Shown: positions 9,502-23,635, counted from the first letter of the stretch. The stretch is DNA of 64,000 bases from Loxodes magnus (GCA_946699065.1 CAMPDV010001587.1:1-64000); one strand, 5' to 3'. Program-made: numbers and translations. The notes: generated by a model not told the origin, from the sequence alone.

Positions 9502-12089
9502 AGCAAGTAAAAGAGTCTGAAGATCAGTTTATGTATTTGAAAGTTTTAAGAACTAGAAGTTTAAAAGAATGATAAGATTTCTAAGAAAAGTGAATAAGAA
9601 AAGCAAGTAAAAGAGTCTGAAGATCAGTTTATGTATTTGAAAGTTTTAAGAACTAGAAGTTTAAAAGAATGATAAGATTTCTAAGAAAAGTGAATAAGAA
9701 AAGCAAGTAAAAGAGTCTGAAGATCAGTTTATGTATTTGAAAGTTTTAAGAACTAGAAGTTTAAAAGAATGATAAGATTTCTAAGAAAAGTCAATAAGAA
9801 AAGCAAGTAAAAGAGTATGAAGATCAGTTTATGTATTTGAAAGTTTTAAGAACTAGAAGTTTAAAAGAAAAGTGAATAAGAAAAGCAAGTAAAAGAGTCT
9901 GAAGATCAGTTTATGTATTTGAAAGTTTTAAGAACTAGAAGTTTAAAAGAATGATAAGATTTCTAAGAAAAGTCAATAAGAAAAGCAAGTAAAAGAGTCT
10001 GAAGATCAGTTTATGTATTTGAAAGTTTTAAGAACTAGATAAGATTTCTAAGAAAAGTGAATAAGAAAAGCAAGTAAAAGAGTCTGAAGATCAGTTTATG
10101 TATTTGAAATTTTAAGAACTAGATAAGATTTCTAAGAAAAGTGAATAAGAAAAGCAAGTAAAAGAGTCTGAAGATCAGTTTATGTATTTGAAAGTTTTAA
10201 GAACTAGAAGTTTAAAAGAATGATAAGATTTCTAAGAAAAGTGAATAAGAAAAGCAAGTAAAAGAGTCTGAAGATCAGTTTATGTATTTGAAAGTTTTAA
10301 GAACTTGTAGATTAAAAGAATGATAAGATTTCTAAGAAAAGTGAATAAGAAAAGCAAGTAAAAGAGTCTGAAGATCAGTTTATGTATTTGAAAGTTTTAA
10401 GAACTAGATAAGATTTCTAAGAAAAGTGAATAAGAAAAGCAAGTAAAAGAGTCTGAAGATCAGTTTATGTATTTGAAAGTTTTAAGAACTAGAAGTTTAA
10501 AAGAATGATAAGATTTCTAAGAAAAGTGAATAAGAAAAGCAAGTAAAAGAGTCTGAAGATCAGTTTATGTATTTGAAAGTTTTAAGAACTAGAAGTTTAA
10601 AAGAATGATAAGATTTCTAAGAAAAGTCAATAAGAAAAGCAAGTAAAAGAGTCTGAAGATCAGTTTATGTATTTGAAAGTTTTAAGAACTAGAAGTTTAA
10701 AAGAAAAGTGAATAAGAAAAGCAAGTAAAAGAGTCTGAAGATCAGTTTATGTATTTGAAAGTTTTAAGAACTAGAAGTTTAAAAGAATGATAAGATTTCT
10801 AAGAAAAGTGAATAAGAAAAGCAAGTAAAAGAGTCTGAAGATCAGTTTATGTATTTGAAAGTTTTAAGAACTAGAAGTTTAAAAGAATGATAAGATTTCT
10901 AAGAAAAGTCAATAAGAAAAGCAAGTAAAAGAATCTGAAGATCAGTTTATGTATTTGAAAGTTTTAAGAACTAGAAGTTTAAAAGAATGATAAGATTTCT
11001 AAGAAAAGTGAATAAGAAAAGCAAGTAAAAGAGTCTGAAGATCAGTTTATGTATTTGAAAGTTTTAAGAACTAGAAGTTTAAAAGAATGATAAGATTTCT
11101 AAGAAAAGTGAATAAGAAAAGCAAGTAAAAGAGTCTGAAGATCAGTTTATGTATTTGAAAGTTTTAAGAACTAGAAGTTTAAAAGAATGATAAGATTTCT
11201 AAGAAAAGTCAATAAGAAAAGCAAGTAAAAGAGTCTGAAGATCAGTTTATGTATTTGAAAGTTTTAAGAACTAGATAAGATTTCTAAGAAAAGTGAATAA
11301 GAAAAGCAAGTAAAAGAGTCTGAAGATCAGTTTATGTATTTGAAAGTTTTAAGAACTAGAAGTTTAAAAGAATGATAAGATTTCTAAGAAAAGTGAATAA
11401 GAAAAGCAAGTAAAAGAGTCTGAAGATCAGTTTATGTATTTGAAAGTTTTAAGAACTAGAAGTTTAAAAGAATGATAAGATTTCTAAGAAAAGTGAATAA
11501 GAAAAGCAAGTAAAAGAATCTGAAGATCAGTTTATGTATTTGAAAGTTTTAAGAACTAGAAGTTTAAAAGAATGATAAGATTTCTAAGAAAAGTGAATAA
11601 GAAAAGCAAGTAAAAGAGTCTGAAGATCAGTTTATGTATTTGAAAGTTTTAAGAACTAGAAGTTTAAAAGAATGATAAGATTTCTAAGAAAAGTCAATAA
11701 GAAAAGCAAGTAAAAGAGTCTGAAGATCAGTTTATGTATTTGAAAGTTTTAAGAACTAGATAAGATTTCTAAGAAAAGTGAATAAGAAAAGCAAGTAAAA
11801 GAGTCTGAAGATCAGTTTATGTATTTGAAAGTTTTAAGAACTAGAAGTTTAAAAGAATGATAAGATTTCTAAGAAAAGTGAATAAGAAAAGCAAGTAAAA
11901 GATTCTGAAGATCAGTTTATATATTTGAAAGTTTTAAGAACTAGAAGTTTAAAAGAATGATAAGATTTCTAAGAAAAGTGAATAAGAAAAGCAAGTAAAA
12001 GAGTCTGAAGATCAGTTTATGTATTTGAAAGTTTTAAGAACTAGAAGTTTAAAAGAATGATAAGATTTCTAAGAAAAGTGAATAAGAAA
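9502..12089 (+). repeat. Segmental duplication, copy 2 (27 units)
   Basis: It matches 5115-7702 at offset 4,387 bp in unit class and variant order. The one private difference I noticed is TATATATTT for TATGTATTT in the t unit at 11890. Such low divergence implies a recent duplication or continuing homogenisation. Confidence 0.93.
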
Positions 12090-12756
12090 AGCAAGTAAAA
12101 GATTCTGAAGATCAGTTTATGTATTTGAAAGTTTTAAGAACTAGAAGTTTAAAAGAATGATAAGATTTCTAAGAAAAGTCAATAAGAAAAGCAAGTAAAA
12201 GAGTATGAAGATCAGTTTATGTATTTGAAAGTTTTAAGAACTAGAAGTTTAAAAGAAAAGTGAATAAGAAAAGCAAGTAAAAGAGTCTGAAGATCAGTTT
12301 ATGTATTTGAAAGTTTTAAGAACTAGAAGTTTAAAAGAATGATAAGATTTCTAAGAAAAGTCAATAAGAAAAGCAAGTAAAAGAGTCTGAAGATCAGTTT
12401 ATGTATTTGAAAGTTTTAAGAACTAGATAAGATTTCTAAGAAAAGTGAATAAGAAAAGCAAGTAAAAGAGTCTGAAGATCAGTTTATGTATTTGAAAGTT
12501 TTAAGAACTAGAAGTTTAAAAGAATGATAAGATTTCTAAGAAAAGTGAATAAGAAAAGCAAGTAAAAGATTCTGAAGATCAGTTTATGTATTTGAAAGTT
12601 TTAAGAACTAGAAGTTTAAAAGAATGATAAGATTTCTAAGAAAAGTGAATAAGAAAAGCAAGTAAAAGAGTCTGAAGATCAGTTTATGTATTTGAAAGTT
12701 TTAAGAACTAGAAGTTTAAAAGAATGATAAGATTTCTAAGAAAAGTCAATAAGAAA
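12090..12756 (+). repeat. Short connecting segment
   Basis: Seven units, tFC aB FC K F t FC, link the 4,387-bp duplicate to the 2,572-bp higher-order repeat. The first five match 7987-8453. Confidence 0.88.
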
Positions 12757-15328
12757 AGCAAGTAAAAGAGTCTGAAGATCAGTTTATGTATTTGAAAGTT
12801 TTAAGAACTAGATAAGATTTCTAAGAAAAGTGAATAAGAAAAGCAAGTAAAAGAGTCTGAAGATCAGTTTATGTATTTGAAAGTTTTAAGAACTAGAAGT
12901 TTAAAAGAATGATAAGATTTCTAAGAAAAGTGAATAAGAAAAGCAAGTAAAAGATTCTGAAGATCAGTTTATGTATTTGAAAGTTTTAAGAACTAGAAGT
13001 TTAAAAGAATGATAAGATTTCTAAGAAAAGTGAATAAGAAAAGCAAGTAAAAGAGTCTGAAGATCAGTTTATGTATTTGAAAGTTTTAAGAACTAGAAGT
13101 TTAAAAGAATGATAAGATTTCTAAGAAAAGTCAATAAGAAAAGCAAGTAAAAGAGTCTGAAGATCAGTTTATGTATTTGAAAGTTTAAAAGAATGATAAG
13201 ATTTCTAAGAAAAGTGAATAAGAAAAGCAAGTAAAAGAGTCTGAAGATCAGTTTATGTATTTGAAAGTATTAAGAACTAGAAGTTTAAAAGAATGATAAG
13301 ATTTCTAAGAAAAGTGAATAAGAAAAGCAAGTAAAAGAGTCTGAAGATCAGTTTATGTATTTGAAAGTTTTAAGAACTAGAAGTTTAAAAGAATGATAAG
13401 ATTTCTAAGAAAAGTGAATAAGAAAAGCAAGTAAAAGAGTCTGAAGATCAGTTTATGTATTTGAAAGTTTTAAGAACTAGAAGTTTAAAAGAATGATAAG
13501 ATTTCTAAGAAAAGTCAATAAGAAAAGCAAGTAAAAGAGTATGAAGATCAGTTTATGTATTTGAAAGTTTTAAGAACTAGAAGTTTAAAAGAAAAGTGAA
13601 TAAGAAAAGCAAGTAAAAGAGTCTGAAGATCAGTTTATGTATTTGAAAGTTTTAAGAACTAGAAGTTTAAAAGAATGATAAGATTTCTAAGAAAAGTCAA
13701 TAAGAAAAGCAAGTAAAAGAGTCTGAAGATCAGTTTATGTATTTGAAAGTTTTAAGAACTAGATAAGATTTCTAAGAAAAGTGAATAAGAAAAGCAAGTA
13801 AAAGAGTCTGAAGATCAGTTTATGTATTTGAAAGTTTTAAGAACTAGAAGTTTAAAAGAATGATAAGATTTCTAAGAAAAGTGAATAAGAAAAGCAAGTA
13901 AAAGAGTCTGAAGATCAGTTTATGTATTTGAAAGTTTTAAGAACTAGAAGTTTAAAAGAATGATAAGATTTCTAAGAAAAGTGAATAAGAAAAGCAAGTA
14001 AAAGAGTCTGAAGATCAGTTTATGTATTTGAAAGTTTTAAGAACTAGAAGTTTAAAAGAATGATAAGATTTCTAAGAAAAGTGAATAAGAAAAGCAAGTA
14101 AAAGAATCTGAAGATCAGTTTATGTATTTGAAAGTTTTAAGAACTAGAAGTTTAAAAGAATGATAAGATTTCTAAGAAAAGTGAATAAGAAAAGCAAGTA
14201 AAAGAGTCTGAAGATCAGTTTATGTATTTGAAAGTTTTAAGAACTAGAAGTTTAAAAGAATGATAAGATTTCTAAGAAAAGTCAATAAGAAAAGCAAGTA
14301 AAAGAGTCTGAAGATCAGTTTATGTATTTGAAAGTTTTAAGAACTAGATAAGATTTCTAAGAAAAGTGAATAAGAAAAGCAAGTAAAAGAGTCTGAAGAT
14401 CAGTTTATGTATTTGAAAGTTTTAAGAACTAGAAGTTTAAAAGAATGATAAGATTTCTAAGAAAAGTGAATAAGAAAAGCAAGTAAAAGATTCTGAAGAT
14501 CAGTTTATGTATTTGAAAGTTTTAAGAACTAGAAGTTTAAAAGAATGATAAGATTTCTAAGAAAAGTGAATAAGAAAAGCAAGTAAAAGAGTCTGAAGAT
14601 CAGTTTATGTATTTGAAAGTTTTAAGAACTAGAAGTTTAAAAGAATGATAAGATTTCTAAGAAAAGTGAATAAGAAAAGCAAGTAAAAGAGTCTGAAGAT
14701 CAGTTTATGTATTTGAAAGTTTAAAAGAATGATAAGATTTCTAAGAAAAGTGAATAAGAAAAGCAAGTAAAAGAGTCTGAAGATCAGTTTATGTATTTGA
14801 AAGTTTTAAGAACTAGAAGTTTAAAAGAATGATAAGATTTCTAAGAAAAGTGAATAAGAAAAGCAAGTAAAAGAGTCTGAAGATCAGTTTATGTATTTGA
14901 AAGTTTTAAGAACTAGAAGTTTAAAAGAATGATAAGATTTCTAAGAAAAGTGAATAAGAAAAGCAAGTAAAAGAGTCTGAAGATCAGTTTATGTATTTGA
15001 AAGTTTTAAGAACTAGAAGTTTAAAAGAATGATAAGATTTCTAAGAAAAGTCAATAAGAAAAGCAAGTAAAAGAGTATGAAGATCAGTTTATGTATTTGA
15101 AAGTTTTAAGAACTAGAAGTTTAAAAGAAAAGTGAATAAGAAAAGCAAGTAAAAGAGTCTGAAGATCAGTTTATGTATTTGAAAGTTTTAAGAACTAGAA
15201 GTTTAAAAGAATGATAAGATTTCTAAGAAAAGTCAATAAGAAAAGCAAGTAAAAGAGTCTGAAGATCAGTTTATGTATTTGAAAGTTTTAAGAACTAGAT
15301 AAGATTTCTAAGAAAAGTGAATAAGAAA
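12757..15328 (+). repeat. 2,572-bp higher-order repeat, copy 1 (27 units)
   Basis: Order: K F t FC D Fv F FC aB FC K F F F e FC K F t F D F F FC aB FC K. Fv (13226) has the rare GTATTAAG for GTTTTAAG (T44A), found elsewhere only at 15798, exactly 2,572 bp away. All class and variant markers repeat in order in the next copy. With 27 monomers of four length classes, it behaves like a true higher-order unit. Confidence 0.95.
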
Positions 15329-17900
15329 AGCAAGTAAAAGAGTCTGAAGATCAGTTTATGTATTTGAAAGTTTTAAGAACTAGATAAGATTTCTAAGAAA
15401 AGTGAATAAGAAAAGCAAGTAAAAGAGTCTGAAGATCAGTTTATGTATTTGAAAGTTTTAAGAACTAGAAGTTTAAAAGAATGATAAGATTTCTAAGAAA
15501 AGTGAATAAGAAAAGCAAGTAAAAGATTCTGAAGATCAGTTTATGTATTTGAAAGTTTTAAGAACTAGAAGTTTAAAAGAATGATAAGATTTCTAAGAAA
15601 AGTGAATAAGAAAAGCAAGTAAAAGAGTCTGAAGATCAGTTTATGTATTTGAAAGTTTTAAGAACTAGAAGTTTAAAAGAATGATAAGATTTCTAAGAAA
15701 AGTCAATAAGAAAAGCAAGTAAAAGAGTCTGAAGATCAGTTTATGTATTTGAAAGTTTAAAAGAATGATAAGATTTCTAAGAAAAGTGAATAAGAAAAGC
15801 AAGTAAAAGAGTCTGAAGATCAGTTTATGTATTTGAAAGTATTAAGAACTAGAAGTTTAAAAGAATGATAAGATTTCTAAGAAAAGTGAATAAGAAAAGC
15901 AAGTAAAAGAGTCTGAAGATCAGTTTATGTATTTGAAAGTTTTAAGAACTAGAAGTTTAAAAGAATGATAAGATTTCTAAGAAAAGTGAATAAGAAAAGC
16001 AAGTAAAAGAGTCTGAAGATCAGTTTATGTATTTGAAAGTTTTAAGAACTAGAAGTTTAAAAGAATGATAAGATTTCTAAGAAAAGTCAATAAGAAAAGC
16101 AAGTAAAAGAGTATGAAGATCAGTTTATGTATTTGAAAGTTTTAAGAACTAGAAGTTTAAAAGAAAAGTGAATAAGAAAAGCAAGTAAAAGAGTCTGAAG
16201 ATCAGTTTATGTATTTGAAAGTTTTAAGAACTAGAAGTTTAAAAGAATGATAAGATTTCTAAGAAAAGTCAATAAGAAAAGCAAGTAAAAGAGTCTGAAG
16301 ATCAGTTTATGTATTTGAAAGTTTTAAGAACTAGATAAGATTTCTAAGAAAAGTGAATAAGAAAAGCAAGTAAAAGAGTCTGAAGATCAGTTTATGTATT
16401 TGAAAGTTTTAAGAACTAGAAGTTTAAAAGAATGATAAGATTTCTAAGAAAAGTGAATAAGAAAAGCAAGTAAAAGAGTCTGAAGATCAGTTTATGTATT
16501 TGAAAGTTTTAAGAACTAGAAGTTTAAAAGAATGATAAGATTTCTAAGAAAAGTGAATAAGAAAAGCAAGTAAAAGAGTCTGAAGATCAGTTTATGTATT
16601 TGAAAGTTTTAAGAACTAGAAGTTTAAAAGAATGATAAGATTTCTAAGAAAAGTGAATAAGAAAAGCAAGTAAAAGAATCTGAAGATCAGTTTATGTATT
16701 TGAAAGTTTTAAGAACTAGAAGTTTAAAAGAATGATAAGATTTCTAAGAAAAGTGAATAAGAAAAGCAAGTAAAAGAGTCTGAAGATCAGTTTATGTATT
16801 TGAAAGTTTTAAGAACTAGAAGTTTAAAAGAATGATAAGATTTCTAAGAAAAGTCAATAAGAAAAGCAAGTAAAAGAGTCTGAAGATCAGTTTATGTATT
16901 TGAAAGTTTTAAGAACTAGATAAGATTTCTAAGAAAAGTGAATAAGAAAAGCAAGTAAAAGAGTCTGAAGATCAGTTTATGTATTTGAAAGTTTTAAGAA
17001 CTAGAAGTTTAAAAGAATGATAAGATTTCTAAGAAAAGTGAATAAGAAAAGCAAGTAAAAGATTCTGAAGATCAGTTTATGTATTTGAAAGTTTTAAGAA
17101 CTAGAAGTTTAAAAGAATGATAAGATTTCTAAGAAAAGTGAATAAGAAAAGCAAGTAAAAGAGTCTGAAGATCAGTTTATGTATTTGAAAGTTTTAAGAA
17201 CTAGAAGTTTAAAAGAATGATAAGATTTCTAAGAAAAGTGAATAAGAAAAGCAAGTAAAAGAGTCTGAAGATCAGTTTATGTATTTGAAAGTTTAAAAGA
17301 ATGATAAGATTTCTAAGAAAAGTGAATAAGAAAAGCAAGTAAAAGAGTCTGAAGATCAGTTTATGTATTTGAAAGTTTTAAGAACTAGAAGTTTAAAAGA
17401 ATGATAAGATTTCTAAGAAAAGTGAATAAGAAAAGCAAGTAAAAGAGTCTGAAGATCAGTTTATGTATTTGAAAGTTTTAAGAACTAGAAGTTTAAAAGA
17501 ATGATAAGATTTCTAAGAAAAGTGAATAAGAAAAGCAAGTAAAAGAGTCTGAAGATCAGTTTATGTATTTGAAAGTTTTAAGAACTAGAAGTTTAAAAGA
17601 ATGATAAGATTTCTAAGAAAAGTCAATAAGAAAAGCAAGTAAAAGAGTATGAAGATCAGTTTATGTATTTGAAAGTTTTAAGAACTAGAAGTTTAAAAGA
17701 AAAGTGAATAAGAAAAGCAAGTAAAAGAGTCTGAAGATCAGTTTATGTATTTGAAAGTTTTAAGAACTAGAAGTTTAAAAGAATGATAAGATTTCTAAGA
17801 AAAGTCAATAAGAAAAGCAAGTAAAAGAGTCTGAAGATCAGTTTATGTATTTGAAAGTTTTAAGAACTAGATAAGATTTCTAAGAAAAGTGAATAAGAAA
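15329..17900 (+). repeat. 2,572-bp higher-order repeat, copy 2 (27 units)
   Basis: It repeats 12757-15328 unit for unit. Two K units are adjacent at the junction (15244 and 15329) and again at the end of this copy (17816 and 17901), so a third copy begins at 17901. That third copy keeps the order only for K F and then departs: its next unit is plain F where t is expected. Confidence 0.95.
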
Positions 17901-20900
17901 AGCAAGTAAAAGAGTCTGAAGATCAGTTTATGTATTTGAAAGTTTTAAGAACTAGATAAGATTTCTAAGAAAAGTGAATAAGAAAAGCAAGTAAAAGAGT
18001 CTGAAGATCAGTTTATGTATTTGAAAGTTTTAAGAACTAGAAGTTTAAAAGAATGATAAGATTTCTAAGAAAAGTGAATAAGAAAAGCAAGTAAAAGAGT
18101 CTGAAGATCAGTTTATGTATTTGAAAGTTTTAAGAACTAGAAGTTTAAAAGAATGATAAGATTTCTAAGAAAAGTGAATAAGAAAAGCAAGTAAAAGAGT
18201 CTGAAGATCAGTTTATGTATTTGAAAGTTTTAAGAACTAGAAGTTTAAAAGAATGATAAGATTTCTAAGAAAAGTCAATAAGAAAAGCAAGTAAAAGAGT
18301 ATGAAGATCAGTTTATGTATTTGAAAGTTTTAAGAACTAGAAGTTTAAAAGAAAAGTGAATAAGAAAAGCAAGTAAAAGAGTCTGAAGATCAGTTTATGT
18401 ATTTGAAAGTTTTAAGAACTAGAAGTTTAAAAGAATGATAAGTCTTCTAAGAAAAGTGAATAAGAAAAGCAAGTAAAAGAGTCTGAAGATCAGTTTATGT
18501 ATTTGAAAGTTTTAAGAACTAGAAGTTTAAAAGAATGATAAGATTTCTAAGAAAAGTCAATAAGAAAAGCAAGTAAAAGAATCTGAAGATCAGTTTATGT
18601 ATTTGAAAGTTTTAAGAACTAGAAGTTTAAAAGAATGATAAGATTTCTAAGAAAAGTGAATAAGAAAAGCAAGTAAAAGAGTCTGAAGATCAGTTTATGT
18701 ATTTGAAAGTTTTAAGAACTAGAAGTTTAAAAGAATGATAAGATTTCTAAGAAAAGTGAATAAGAAAAGCAAGTAAAAGAGTCTGAAGATCAGTTTATGT
18801 ATTTGAAAGTTTTAAGAACTAGAAGTTTAAAAGAATGATAAGATTTCTAAGAAAAGTGAATAAGAAAAGCAAGTAAAAGAATCTGAAGATCAGTTTATGT
18901 ATTTGAAAGTTTTAAGAACTAGAAGTTTAAAAGAATGATAAGATTTCTAAGAAAAGTGAATAAGAAAAGCAAGTAAAAGAGTCTGAAGATCAGTTTATGT
19001 ATTTGAAAGTTTTAAGAACTAGAAGTTTAAAAGAATGATAAGATTTCTAAGAAAAGTCAATAAGAAAAGCAAGTAAAAGAGTCTGAAGATCAGTTTATGT
19101 ATTTGAAAGTTTTAAGAACTAGATAAGATTTCTAAGAAAAGTGAATAAGAAAAGCAAGTAAAAGAGTCTGAAGATCAGTTTATGTATTTGAAAGTTTTAA
19201 GAACTAGAAGTTTAAAAGAATGATAAGATTTCTAAGAAAAGTGAATAAGAAAAGCAAGTAAAAGAGTCTGAAGATCAGTTTATGTATTTGAAAGTTTTAA
19301 GAACTAGAAGTTTAAAAGAATGATAAGATTTCTAAGAAAAGTCAATAAGAAAAGCAAGTAAAAGAGTATGAAGATCAGTTTATGTATTTGAAAGTTTTAA
19401 GAACTAGAAGTTTAAAAGAATGATAAGATTTCTAAGAAAAGTCAATAAGAAAAGCAAGTAAAAGAGTCTGAAGATCAGTTTATGTATTTGAAAGTTTTAA
19501 GAACTAGAAGTTTAAAAGAATGATAAGATTTCTAAGAAAAGTGAATAAGAAAAGCAAGTAAAAGAGTCTGAAGATCAGTTTATGTATTTGAAAGTTTTAA
19601 GAACTAGAAGTTTAAAAGAATGATAAGATTTCTAAGAAAAGTCAATAAGAAAAGCAAGTAAAAGAGTATGAAGATCAGTTTATGTATTTGAAAGTTTTAA
19701 GAACTAGAAGTTTAAAAGAAAAGTGAATAAGAAAAGCAAGTAAAAGAGTCTGAAGATCAGTTTATGTATTTGAAAGTTTTAAGAACTAGAAGTTTAAAAG
19801 AATGATAAGATTTCTAAGAAAAGTGAATAAGAAAAGCAAGTAAAAGAGTCTGAAGATCAGTTTATGTATTTGAAAGTTTTAAGAACTAGATAAGATTTCT
19901 AAGAAAAGTGAATAAGAAAAGCAAGTAAAAGAGTCTGAAGATAAGTTTATGTATTTGAAAGTTTTAAGAACTAGAAGTTTAAAAGAATGATAAGATTTCT
20001 AAGAAAAGTCAATAAGAAAAGCAAGTAAAAGAGTCTGAAGATCAGTTTATGTATTTGAAAGTTTTAAGAACTAGAAGTTTAAAAGAATGATAAGATTTCT
20101 AAGAAAAGTGAATAAGAAAAGCAAGTAAAAGAGTCTGAAGATCAGTTTATGTATTTGAAAGTTTTAAGAACTAGAAGTTTAAAAGAATGATAAGATTTCT
20201 AAGAAAAGTGAATAAGAAAAGCAAGTAAAAGAGTCTGAAGATCAGTTTATGTATTTGAAAGTTTTAAGAACTAGAAGTTTAAAAGAATGATAAGATTTCT
20301 AAGAAAAGTCAATAAGAAAAGCAAGTAAAAGAGTATGAAGATCAGTTTATGTATTTGAAAGTTTTAAGAACTAGAAGTTTAAAAGAAAAGTGAATAAGAA
20401 AAGCAAGTAAAAGAGTCTGAAGATCAGTTTATGTATTTGAAAGTTTTAAGAACTAGAAGTTTAAAAGAATGATAAGATTTCTAAGAAAAGTGAATAAGAA
20501 AAGCAAGTAAAAGAGTCTGAAGATCAGTTTATGTATTTGAAAGTTTTAAGAACTAGAAGTTTAAAAGAATGATAAGATTTCTAAGAAAAGTCAATAAGAA
20601 AAGCAAGTAAAAGAATCTGAAGATCAGTTTATGTATTTGAAAGTTTTAAGAACTAGAAGTTTAAAAGAATGATAAGATTTCTAAGAAAAGTGAATAAGAA
20701 AAGCAAGTAAAAGAGTCTGAAGATCAGTTTATGTATTTGAAAGTTTTAAGAACTAGAAGTTTAAAAGAATGATAAGATTTCTAAGAAAAGTGAATAAGAA
20801 AAGCAAGTAAAAGAGTCTGAAGATCAGTTTATGTATTTGAAAGTTTTAAGAACTAGAAGTTTAAAAGAATGATAAGATTTCTAAGAAAAGTGAATAAGAA

Positions 20901-23635
20901 AAGCAAGTAAAAGAATCTGAAGATCAGTTTATGTATTTGAAAGTTTTAAGAACTAGAAGTTTAAAAGAATGATAAGATTTCTAAGAAAAGTGAATAAGAA
21001 AAGCAAGTAAAAGAGTCTGAAGATCAGTTTATGTATTTGAAAGTTTTAAGAACTAGAAGTTTAAAAGAATGATAAGATTTCTAAGAAAAGTGAATAAGAA
21101 AAGCAAGTAAAAGAGTCTGAAGATCAGTTTATGTATTTGAAAGTTTTAAGAACTAGATAAGATTTCTAAGAAAAGTGAATAAGAAAAGCAAGTAAAAGAG
21201 TCTGAAGATCAGTTTATGTATTTGAAAGTTTTAAGAACTAGAAGTTTAAAAGAATGATAAGATTTCTAAGAAAAGTGAATAAGAAAAGCAAGTAAAAGAT
21301 TCTGAAGATCAGTTTATGTATTTGAAAGTTTTAAGAACTAGAAGTTTAAAAGAATGATAAGATTTCTAAGAAAAGTGAATAAGAAAAGCAAGTAAAAGAG
21401 TCTGAAGATCAGTTTATGTATTTGAAAGTTTTAAGAACTAGAAGTTTAAAAGAATGATAAGATTTCTAAGAAAAGTGAATAAGAAAAGCAAGTAAAAGAG
21501 TCTGAAGATCAGTTTATGTATTTGAAAGTTTTAAGAACTAGAAGTTTAAAAGAATGATAAGATTTCTAAGAAAAGTGAATAAGAAAAGCAAGTAAAAGAG
21601 TCTGAAGATCAGTTTATGTATTTGAAAGTTTTAAGAACTAGAAGTTTAAAAGAATGATAAGATTTCTAAGAAAAGTCAATAAGAAAAGCAAGTAAAAGAG
21701 TATGAAGATCAGTTTATGTATTTGAAAGTTTTAAGAACTAGAAGTTTAAAAGAAAAGTGAATAAGAAAAGCAAGTAAAAGAGTCTGAAGATCAGTTTATG
21801 TATTTGAAAGTTTTAAGAACTAGAAGTTTAAAAGAATGATAAGATTTCTAAGAAAAGTGAATAAGAAAAGCAAGTAAAAGAGTCTGAAGATCAGTTTATG
21901 TATTTGAAAGTTTTAAGAACTAGAAGTTTAAAAGAATGATAAGATTTCTAAGAAAAGTGAATAAGAAAAGCAAGTAAAAGAATCTGAAGATCAGTTTATG
22001 TATTTGAAAGTTTTAAGAACTAGAAGTTTAAAAGAATGATAAGATTTCTAAGAAAAGTGAATAAGAAAAGCAAGTAAAAGAGTCTGAAGATAAGTTTATG
22101 TATTTGAAAGTTTTAAGAACTAGAAGTTTAAAAGAATGATAAGATTTCTAAGAAAAGTCAATAAGAAAAGCAAGTAAAAGAGTCTGAAGATCAGTTTATG
22201 TATTTGAAAGTTTTAAGAACTAGATAAGATTTCTAAGAAAAGTGAATAAGAAAAGCAAGTAAAAGAGTCTGAAGATCAGTTTATGTATTTGAAAGTTTTA
22301 AGAACTAGAAGTTTAAAAGAATGATAAGATTTCTAAGAAAAGTGAATAAGAAAAGCAAGTAAAAGAGTCTGAAGATCAGTTTATGTATTTGAAAGTTTTA
22401 AGAACTAGAAGTTTAAAAGAATGATAAGATTTCTAAGAAAAGTGAATAAGAAAAGCAAGTAAAAGAGTCTGAAGATCAGTTTATGTATTTGAAAGTTTTA
22501 AGAACTAGAAGTTTAAAAGAATGATAAGATTTCTAAGAAAAGTGAATAAGAAAAGCAAGTAAAAGAGTCTGAAGATCAGTTTATGTATTTGAAAGTTTTA
22601 AGAACTAGAAGTTTAAAAGAATGATAAGATTTCTAAGAAAAGTGAATAAGAAAAGCAAGTAAAAGAGTCTGAAGATCAGTTTATGTATTTGAAAGTTTTA
22701 AGAACTAGAAGTTTAAAAGAATGATAAGATTTCTAAGAAAAGTGAATAAGAAAAGCAAGTAAAAGAGTCTGAAGATCAGTTTATGTATTTGAAAGTTTTA
22801 AGAACTAGAAGTTTAAAAGAATGATAAGATTTCTAAGAAAAGTGAATAAGAAAAGCAAGTAAAAGAGTCTGAAGATCAGTTTATGTATTTGAAAGTTTTA
22901 AGAACTAGAAGTTTAAAAGAATGATAAGATTTCCAAGATAAATGAATAAGAAAAGCAAGTAAAAGAGTCTGAAGATCAGTTTATGTATTTGAAAGTTTTA
23001 AGAACTAGAAGTTTAAAAGAATGATAAGATTTCTAAGAAAAGTGAATAAGAAAAGCAAGTAAAAGAATCTGAAGATCAGTTTATGTATTTGAAAGTTTTA
23101 AGAACTAGAAGTTTAAAAGAATGATAAGATTTCTAAGAAAAGTGAATAAGAAAAGCAAGTAAAAGAGTCTGAAGATCAGTTTATGTATTTGAAAGTTTTA
23201 AGAACTAGAAGTTTAAAAGAATGATAAGATTTCTAAGAAAAGTGAATAAGAAAAGCAAGTAAAAGAGTATGAAGATCAGTTTATGTATTTGAAAGTTTTA
23301 AGAACTAGAAGTTTAAAAGAAAAGTGAATAAGAAAAGCAAGTAAAAGAGTCTGAAGATCAGTTTATGTATTTGAAAGTTTTAAGAACTAGAAGTTTAAAA
23401 GAATGATAAGATTTCTAAGAAAAGTCAATAAGAAAAGCAAGTAAAAGAGTCTGAAGATCAGTTTATGTATTTGAAAGTTTTAAGAACTAGAAGTTTAAAA
23501 GAATGATAAGATTTCTAAGAAAAGTGAATAAGAAAAGCAAGTAAAAGAGTCTGAAGATCAGTTTATGTATTTGAAAGTTTTAAGAACTAGAAGTTTAAAA
23601 GAATGATAAGATTTCTAAGAAAAGTGAATAAGAAA
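17901..23635 (+). repeat. Irregular segment with a 1.27-kb block repeated at 2,034 bp
   Basis: Units at 17986-19252 (F F FC aB F FC e F F e FC K F) recur at 20020-21286, differing at one gtc/gtg site (unit 18968 versus 21002) and in one private change at 18368 (ATAAGTCTTCT). Between them, 19353 is a full-length unit with both C16A and G91C. The units at 19920 and 22069 carry C24A (GATAAG). From 22254 six plain F units precede the first TTCCAAGATAAATG unit (22854). Only satellite is present. Confidence 0.85.
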
